DNA of 9,488 bases. Origin: Armatimonadota bacterium (GTDB lineage: Bacteria > Armatimonadota > Zipacnadia > Zipacnadales > JABUFB01). The stretch is from assembly GCA_018056145.1 (NCBI GenBank), contig JAGPGE010000174.1, positions 1-9,488 on the forward strand. The letters run 5' to 3'. The notes under the pieces were generated by a model, which did not search any database, was not told the origin of the DNA, and saw nothing but the letters and a program-made list of their open reading frames with translations. The translations under genes were made by a program, and so were the position numbers. How positions within the stretch are numbered: position 1 is the stretch's first letter; every line of letters starts with the position of its first letter. Shown one piece after another: positions 5,468 through 9,488 of this stretch.

Positions 5468-6532
5468 ATGCCCCGCAGCCTCTGGGAGCCCGACTTCGAC
5501 CGCATGATGACCGTCCTCGACCGCAAGGGCGAGCCGGATCGCGTCCCATTCTTCGAGCTTTTCCACGATGCCCAGATCCTCGCCGGCGTCATGGACAGCC
5601 CGATTCCCACCGACCCGGCGGCATGGCGTCAGTACCGGATCGACTTCATGTCCCGGCTGGGATATGACTACGTGAACGGCTACCACACCTTCGGATTCCG
5701 GGGCGCCGACGCACTTATCGCCGACGACACCGCGGAGCAGAGCCGGGGCAAGCGCGGCTGGCAGGACGAGCACCGCGGCCCCATTCAGGACTGGGAGAGC
5801 TTCGAGAAGTACCCCTGGCCCCGCATCGAGGACGCCGACTTCTCCGATATCGAGGCTCTCGCGCCCATGCTGCCCGGCAATATGAAGGTAACCACCACAC
5901 TCCCCGGCGGCGTGCTGGAGAACCTCTCGCGCTTGTTCGGCTACGAGCCCCTCTGCTACAAACTCATCGACGAGCCCGACCTGGTGCAGGCGGTGGTGGA
6001 CAAGATCGGCGAGGGCGAGCTTTCGGTCTACCGGGTGCTTTGTGACATCGACTGGGTGGGCGCGGTCTGGCTCAATGATGACCTGGGCTTCAAGACCCAG
6101 ACCATGATCTCCCCCGCGGACCTGCGCAAGTTCGTCTTCCCGTGGCACAAGCGCCTGGTGGAGTACGCTCACTCCAAGGGCAAGCGCGTGATCCTGCATG
6201 CCTGCGGGAACCTGCGCGAGGTCATGGAAGACCTGATCGAGGATGTGGGCATCGACGCGAAGCACTCTTTCGAAGACGGAATCATCCCCGTGGCCGACTT
6301 CAAGCGGCAGTATGGCGACCGGATCGCGGTCATCGGCGGCATTGATGTTCACATTCTCGCTAGCGGCACGGTGGATGAAGTGAAGGCGTACACGCGCAAG
6401 GTGATCGAAGACGCCGCTCCGGGCGGCGGCTGGGCATTGGGCTCGGGCAACAGCGTGGCGAACTACATTCCGGTGCCGAACTTCCTTGCGATGCTCGAGG
6501 CCGGCCGCGAAGTGGGGATATACGGGGGGTAA
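5468..6532 (+). CDS. URO-D-fold methyltransferase-like protein 2
   Basis: This 354-residue cytoplasmic protein is a second URO-D superfamily member, only distantly like the one at 2424-3413. It opens PDFDRMMTVLDRKGEPDRVP, again without the HemE arginine motif. Landmarks are LGYDYVNGYHTFG (64-76), LFGYEPLCYKLIDEPDLVQA (156-175), NDDLGFKTQTMISP (203-216) and the metal-site motif H244-A-C246-G-N. It continues with DAKHSFEDGIIPVADFK (263-279) and VIGGIDVHILASG (288-300). The C-terminal equivalent of the third zinc ligand reads ALGSGNSVANYIP (323-335) and has no Cys, so a canonical MtaA/MtbA His-Cys-Cys site is incomplete. ATG 5468 is chosen because AAGGAG (5452-5457) lies 10 nt upstream; a start at 5357 has no such site. 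It begins a plus-strand series with the propeller and isomerase genes. The family is certain, the substrate is unknown. Confidence 0.9.
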   Translation: MPRSLWEPDFDRMMTVLDRKGEPDRVPFFELFHDAQILAGVMDSPIPTDPAAWRQYRIDFMSRLGYDYVNGYHTFGFRGADALIADDTAEQSRGKRGWQDEHRGPIQDWESFEKYPWPRIEDADFSDIEALAPMLPGNMKVTTTLPGGVLENLSRLFGYEPLCYKLIDEPDLVQAVVDKIGEGELSVYRVLCDIDWVGAVWLNDDLGFKTQTMISPADLRKFVFPWHKRLVEYAHSKGKRVILHACGNLREVMEDLIEDVGIDAKHSFEDGIIPVADFKRQYGDRIAVIGGIDVHILASGTVDEVKAYTRKVIEDAAPGGGWALGSGNSVANYIPVPNFLAMLEAGREVGIYGG

Positions 6533-6533
6533 G

Positions 6534-6552
6534 CCGCCGCAGCGGGGGACTG
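6534..6552 (+). repeat. Post-stop repeated motif, copy 1
   Basis: CCGCCGCAGCGGGGGACTG starts one base after the URO-D-like gene 2 stop codon. It can form a CCGC/GCGG mini-hairpin and ends in GGGACTG. Copy 2 at 8919-8936, after the isomerase stop codon, differs by one inserted base and one A/G change. Confidence 0.5.
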
Positions 6553-6560
6553 CCATCCGG

Positions 6561-6592
6561 CTCCGGGCCTCACCGGAGGCGGTGCCCGCACC
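6561..6592 (+). promoter_or_regulatory. Two tandem hairpins between URO-D 2 and the propeller gene
   Basis: CTCCGG-GCCTCA-CCGGAG (6561-6578, 6 bp) is followed by GGTGC-CC-GCACC (6581-6592). They fill the 107-nt gap after the URO-D stop. No T-run follows, so a classical terminator is unlikely; a pause, partial end or stability element is possible. Confidence 0.3.
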
Positions 6593-6639
6593 CAATGCGC
6601 CGCCCGCTCGCCGCTCATTACCACCCAGGAGCCCATCAC

Positions 6640-7923
6640 ATGACCCAGCGCGGTGACCGCGAAACTGAATGGAGACGCAGCAATCCCGACGTGGTGGTCT
6701 ACATCCCTCATGGCGAGGAGTATGCCGACACCGACAACGAGCACTTCCTGGTGTTCGGGTCTCCCGCCGGCGACGAGCTCCTGGCCATGTGGACCCAGAG
6801 TTCCTGCGAGGGAAGAGGCGACAACCATCTCGTCCTCGCCCGCAGCAGCGACGGGGTGACCTGGTCCGCGCCGGAGTTCATCACCGGCACGCGCCCGGGC
6901 ACGCAGGACAAGCAGGCAAGCTGGGGCTTCCCAGTGGTAGCCGACACGGGCCGCATCTACTGCTTATACACCCGCGAGATTGACCTGTGGGATGCCAGCC
7001 GGCAGGGATCGGGCGCCATGGGCTGCCTGTACTCCGACGACTGCGGGCATACGTGGACCCCGGCGGCGGACATCCCCATGCCCCGCAGCAGGTACGACAA
7101 CCCGGACCCGGCGTATCCGAAGAACTGGATCGTCTGGCAACTGCCGGTGCGCGACAGTCAGGGCCGCCAGCTGGCCGGCTACACCCTCTGCACCAGCCCG
7201 GCGCGTCTTGCCGAGAAGCCAAAGGGCTGGTGGCACTGGGACAGCCGCGCGTACTTCATGCGCTTCGACAATATCCACGAAGGTCTCGACCCGGCGGACA
7301 TCGAGATCACCTGGCTGCCCGAGGATGATGCGGGGCTCGAGGTGCCGATTCCGGTCCTGCCCCACATTTCGGCGGCCCAGGAGCCCAGCATCGTGCTCCT
7401 GCCCGACGGCCGCCTGTTCACCACGTTGCGCACCTTCACCGGGCACATCTGGTACGCGACTTCCGTCGACGACGGGGCGACCTGGAGCGCCCCCGAGATG
7501 CTGCGCTATCGGGATGATGGCCCGGGCATCGAGCACCCCTTGTCCTGCTGCCCGATCTGCCCGGTGGGCGAGGGCAGGTATATCCTGCTCTTCCACAACA
7601 ACCCCGGCCAGCGCCTGGGCCACGATCAGCTTGAGCTGGACTGGAAGACAAACCATCTCAACTTCATCCGCAACCCGACCTTCATCAGCGTGGGCGAGTT
7701 CCGGCCCAATGCGCATCAGCCCGTCTGGTTCAGCGACCCGGTCAAGCTGCTGGATACCGATGACATTCGCGTTGGCCCCAAGAACACCGCGGAGATCGGC
7801 ACCTACCCCAGCGTCACCCACTGGCGCGGCGAGCGGATGCTCTGGTACCCGGACCGCAAGTACTACCTCCTAGGAAAGCGCCTGCCGGACGAGTTCCTGG
7901 CGACCCTGCGGGTGCCTGGGTGA
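6640..7923 (+). CDS. Sialidase-like Asp-box beta-propeller protein
   Basis: This 427-residue protein has three Asp-box (BNR) repeats typical of sialidase-fold six-bladed propellers: SSDGVTW at 69-75, SDDCGHTW at 132-139 and SVDDGATW at 275-282. The segment EPSIVLLPDGRLFTTLRT (248-265) is also typical of exo-sialidase-like families. The N-terminal position where true sialidases have F-R-I-P reads V20-Y-I-P23, so one arginine of the carboxylate-binding triad seems to be missing; sialic acid cleavage is doubtful and another sugar is likely. No signal peptide is present, unusual for a glycan-degrading enzyme, so it may act on imported glycans or be exported differently. ATG 6640 is supported by AGGAG (6627-6631), 8 nt upstream; an in-frame ATG at 6595 has no such site. 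It lies 107 nt after URO-D 2 and 178 nt before the isomerase gene. Confidence 0.86.
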   Translation: MTQRGDRETEWRRSNPDVVVYIPHGEEYADTDNEHFLVFGSPAGDELLAMWTQSSCEGRGDNHLVLARSSDGVTWSAPEFITGTRPGTQDKQASWGFPVVADTGRIYCLYTREIDLWDASRQGSGAMGCLYSDDCGHTWTPAADIPMPRSRYDNPDPAYPKNWIVWQLPVRDSQGRQLAGYTLCTSPARLAEKPKGWWHWDSRAYFMRFDNIHEGLDPADIEITWLPEDDAGLEVPIPVLPHISAAQEPSIVLLPDGRLFTTLRTFTGHIWYATSVDDGATWSAPEMLRYRDDGPGIEHPLSCCPICPVGEGRYILLFHNNPGQRLGHDQLELDWKTNHLNFIRNPTFISVGEFRPNAHQPVWFSDPVKLLDTDDIRVGPKNTAEIGTYPSVTHWRGERMLWYPDRKYYLLGKRLPDEFLATLRVPG

Positions 7924-7941
7924 CGGCAGGCCGCCGTCATT
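7921..7941 (+). terminator. Hairpin overlapping the propeller stop codon
   Basis: TGACGGC-AGGCC-GCCGTCA is a perfect 7-bp stem with a 5-nt loop that starts at the TGA stop codon and is followed only by TT. It may be a weak terminator or a 3'-end protecting stem. The missing T-run keeps confidence low. Confidence 0.3.
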
Positions 7942-8034
7942 CGCCCATGCCGTTCATCCCCCTCATCCCGAGCCTGCATAGCGGGTGAGGGAGAGGGGGA
8001 CCGAGGGGGTGAGGCCGCCGTCGTTCGCCCATGC
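7928..8034. repeat. 23-bp direct repeat pair with purine/pyrimidine-biased spacer
   Basis: A 23-bp unit beginning AGGCCGCCGTC and ending TTCGCCCATGC occurs at 7928-7950 and 8012-8034 with a single A/G difference at its 12th base. The 61-nt spacer has CCCCCTC (7958-7964), which can pair with GAGGGGG at 7993-7999 or at 8003-8009, and CCTCATCC (7961-7968), which can pair with GGGTGAGG at 7983-7990. Together they fill most of the 178-nt gap before the isomerase gene. It resembles a dispersed noncoding repeat or a small duplication; no coding capacity is seen. Confidence 0.6.
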
Positions 8035-8101
8035 AGGATTCCCGCGCCCCGCGGCCAATAGTCCCAGCTGCCCGCAATTCCGCGCAATCCGGAGGCCTCT
8101 C

Positions 8102-8914
8102 ATGTCCGTTATCGTCGGCGCGCATCCTTGGGTCTACGCCGCCAGCATGCCCGAGTACGACATCACCCCGATCCTCGATGAGGTCTTCGCGGACATGGCT
8201 GCCGCCGGGATGCAGGGCATTGAACTCATGAGCATGGTCCTGCGCCATGATGACAGCGTTCCGCGCCTGCGCGATCTGTCGGCGAAGCACTCTCTCTCCA
8301 TCATTGGCACCTCCCACGGCGCAACGATGTGGGATGGTGCGCAGCGAGAGACTATCCTGGCCGAGGCGCGTGTGATTGTGGAGCGCCTTGCGCAGGTCGG
8401 CGGCCGCACCCTCGGCATCTCGGTGGGTGCTATCCCCGGCGGCGCACTGAAGACCCCCGAGCAGTTCGACGCCCAGGCCGACGTGCTGCGCGAACTGCGG
8501 CGACTCTGCGCGGATCACGGGGTCGTCCCAAACCTGCATAATCACACGTACGAAGTGAAAAACGGGATGCACGATCTGCGCGGGACTCTGGCGCGCATCG
8601 CCGACTTCCCCCTGGGCCCGGATCTCAACTGGCTCCTTCGGGGGGGTGTGGAGCCGGTGGGGTTCATCCGCGAGTTCGGGCCCCAGATCGTCTTCCTGCA
8701 CCTGCGCGACCAGTACGCGGACGGCCGCTGGTCGGAAGCTCTCGGCGAGGGGGACATGGACTACGCGGCCATCGGACAGGCCCTGCGGGAGGTTGGCTTC
8801 TCCGGGGACGCCGTGGTGGAACTGGCCCACGAACCCGGATTCGAGCGCACCCGGCCCTTGCGGGAGAGCCTGCGGATGAGCCGGGAGTTCGTCCGGGAGA
8901 CGCTGGGCTGGTAG
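8102..8914 (+). CDS. Sugar phosphate isomerase/epimerase (AP-endonuclease 2 / xylose isomerase-like TIM barrel)
   Basis: This 270-residue cytoplasmic protein has the family's TIM-barrel landmarks. MQGIELMS (37-44) carries Glu41. PNLHNHTYEV (143-152) gives His146, His148 and Glu151. GPDLNWLLRGG (172-182) includes Asp174. FLHLRDQ (198-204) includes His200, and AVVELAHEPG (237-246) includes Glu240. These Glu, Asp and His residues are the expected metal ligands and catalytic acids for isomerising or epimerising sugars or inositols. The GEGDMDYAAIGQAL segment (215-228) is also characteristic. ATG 8102 is set by GGAGG (8091-8095), 6 nt upstream; the frame extends upstream to 7985 but through the repeat region without a good site. 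Its length matches the usual 260-300 residues. With the Gfo/Idh/MocA oxidoreductase it suggests sugar or inositol catabolism; the exact substrate is unknown. Confidence 0.92.
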   Translation: MSVIVGAHPWVYAASMPEYDITPILDEVFADMAAAGMQGIELMSMVLRHDDSVPRLRDLSAKHSLSIIGTSHGATMWDGAQRETILAEARVIVERLAQVGGRTLGISVGAIPGGALKTPEQFDAQADVLRELRRLCADHGVVPNLHNHTYEVKNGMHDLRGTLARIADFPLGPDLNWLLRGGVEPVGFIREFGPQIVFLHLRDQYADGRWSEALGEGDMDYAAIGQALREVGFSGDAVVELAHEPGFERTRPLRESLRMSREFVRETLGW

Positions 8915-8918
8915 GCTT

Positions 8919-8936
8919 CCGCGCAGCGGGAGACTG
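8919..8936 (+). repeat. Post-stop repeated motif, copy 2
   Basis: CCGCGCAGCGGGAGACTG begins 4 nt after the isomerase stop codon. It forms a CCGC-GCA-GCGG mini-hairpin followed by GAGACTG and matches copy 1 (6534-6552) apart from one base gap and one A/G change. Confidence 0.5.
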
Positions 8937-8964
8937 TTGGGCGGCACAAAGAGGCGATGGTGTG

Positions 8965-9004
8965 TCCGGCCCCAGGAGCGCTGCTTCGGCTTGGCCGGAA
9001 GCAG
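8965..9004 (+). terminator. Overlapping alternative hairpins downstream of the isomerase gene
   Basis: CTGCTTC (8981-8987) pairs with GAAGCAG (8998-9004), with further GGC/GCC pairing inside. Alternatively TCCGGCC (8965-8971) pairs with GGCCGGA (8993-8999). The two 3' arms overlap, so the pairings exclude each other. No T-run follows, so it is a weak terminator or attenuator-like candidate at the end of the isomerase transcript. Confidence 0.3.
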
Positions 9005-9044
9005 TGGCGCCCGGTGCCCCGCATTGGTATCGCCTCAGCCCCCG

Positions 9045-9072
9045 TTGACCCGAAGCCGCATTTCTGCATAAT
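9045..9072 (+). promoter_or_regulatory. Sigma70-like promoter upstream of the yjbQ-type gene
   Basis: TTGACC (9045-9050) and CATAAT (9067-9072) each match 5 of 6 bases of the -35 and -10 consensus and are 16 nt apart. The AT-rich -10 stands out in this G+C-rich window. A start near 9079 would give a leader of about 110 nt that opens with a GTGCC-GGGG-GGCAC hairpin (9077-9090). Confidence 0.55.
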
Positions 9073-9187
9073 TGGAGTGCCGGGGGGCACGAGTTGCGCG
9101 TCGTTCCCCGACAGGGCATGGGTGAGCTTGCGGGTGGTGGCGGTCTTGCGGGAAGCGATCGCCGGCATCCGGGAGATGCATCGCCCA

Positions 9188-9488
9188 ATGGTGTCCAGAC
9201 TAGCCGTCTCCACACAGGCCCACGAGCAACTGGTTGATGTCACCGCGCGGGTTCAGGCCGCTGTATCCGAAGCCGGCCTGCAGAGCGGCGTGGTGACTCT
9301 TTTCGTGCCCCACACCACCGCTGCCGTCACCATCAACGAGAACGCCGATCCTAGCGTTGCCCAGGATATTCTGAAGGGGCTCATGGAACTGGTTCCGCGG
9401 GCTGCGGAGTACTACCGGCATCTCGAAGGCAACTCGGATGCGCACATCAAGGCCACGCTGGTCGGCCCGTCGGTGCAGGTGCTCGTGG
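9188..9488 (+). CDS. YjbQ / UPF0047 family protein (3' end cut off)
   Basis: About 100 residues of a usually 130-140 residue protein are visible. The family (PF01894, TIGR00149) is named secondary thiamine-phosphate synthase because some members weakly replace ThiE; the true role is unsettled. Diagnostic motifs are VPHTTAAVTINENADP (40-55, His42) and YRHLEGNSDAHIKATLVG (76-93, with His78, Glu80, Asn82 and His86), which make up the conserved active-site pocket. The start chosen is ATG 9188, giving MVSRLAVST like other members; GGGAG (9171-9175) is 12 nt upstream, a little far, and an in-frame ATG at 9176 directly follows it. GTG at 9191 is also possible. A promoter at 9045-9072 suggests a transcription unit of its own. 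The link to the sugar genes is not evident. Confidence 0.9.
   Translation, partial: MVSRLAVSTQAHEQLVDVTARVQAAVSEAGLQSGVVTLFVPHTTAAVTINENADPSVAQDILKGLMELVPRAAEYYRHLEGNSDAHIKATLVGPSVQVLV

Noticed and set aside
5305..5610. N-terminal extension of the hydrolase to 5610
   Set aside because: It would precede a clear signal peptide, overlap the divergent URO-D gene and ignore the GGAGG site 8 nt before ATG 5304.
5225..6595. 456-codon minus-strand open frame opposite URO-D-like gene 2
   Set aside because: The plus strand encodes a clear URO-D protein with HACG and family motifs and a good ribosome binding site; the antisense frame is a composition shadow with no recognisable domain.
6964..7821. 285-codon minus-strand open frame opposite the propeller gene
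   Set aside because: Shadow of the G+C-rich codon pattern; the plus strand carries three Asp boxes.
7951..8014. CRISPR-like repeat array
   Set aside because: Only two repeat copies with one 61-nt spacer, no cas genes, and the spacer is a purine/pyrimidine-biased structured sequence.
7937..8947. 336-codon minus-strand open frame opposite the isomerase gene
   Set aside because: The isomerase on the plus strand has its metal-ligand motifs and GGAGG start; the antisense frame crosses its direct-repeat region and has no family features.
9118..9240. Small open frame (MGELAGGGG...) in the yjbQ leader
   Set aside because: Low-complexity Gly-rich product, no good ribosome binding site, overlaps the yjbQ start in another frame and ends at TGA inside it.

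Overview
This is a G+C-rich bacterial window (roughly two thirds G+C by eye) with GTG starts, clear Shine-Dalgarno sequences and strong third-position G/C bias in its real genes. The gene types are two divergent URO-D-fold proteins, a DUF2148 iron-sulfur protein, a Gfo/Idh/MocA oxidoreductase, an Asp-box sialidase-like propeller, an AP-endonuclease-fold sugar isomerase and a YjbQ protein. This mix recalls uncultured carbohydrate-degrading bacteria such as Armatimonadota, Planctomycetota or Lentisphaerota. That placement is an impression from gene content and was not tested.

Layout. On the minus strand, reading leftwards from 3978, lies a probable operon: DUF2148 protein (3445-3978), URO-D-like protein 1 (2424-3413), a membrane pseudokinase (907-2388) and an oxidoreductase whose 3' end is cut off by the window (1-833). 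It is preceded by a 342-nt gene-free stretch (3979-4320) with unusually dense inverted repeats, including two interleaved stems that could form a pseudoknot or a two-state leader. Further upstream on the minus strand is a secreted alpha/beta-hydrolase-like protein (4321-5304) whose nucleophile-elbow serine is replaced by glycine. A 163-nt divergent region (5305-5467) separates it from the plus-strand series: URO-D-like protein 2 (5468-6532), the sialidase-like propeller (6640-7923), the sugar isomerase (8102-8914) and the start of a yjbQ-type gene (9188 to the window end). A good sigma70-like promoter (9045-9072) precedes yjbQ.

How the genes may work together (inference). Both URO-D proteins lack the N-terminal arginine motif of true uroporphyrinogen decarboxylases but keep the His-x-Cys-Gly motif of corrinoid methyltransferases such as MtaA/MtbA. 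With a Cys-rich DUF2148 partner, a sugar oxidoreductase, a sugar isomerase and a glycan-binding-type propeller, the region looks like a carbohydrate or methylated-compound catabolic island. Two proteins that appear catalytically dead, the pseudokinase and the Gly-elbow hydrolase, suggest sensing or scaffolding roles. No single feature proves a new system. The most notable unexplained signals are the interleaved leader stems at 4070-4123, an almost identical hairpin-plus-GRGACTG motif just after two different stop codons, and a perfect stem covering the ribosome binding site of the oxidoreductase gene.

No tRNA, rRNA, CRISPR array, transposase or insertion sequence was seen.
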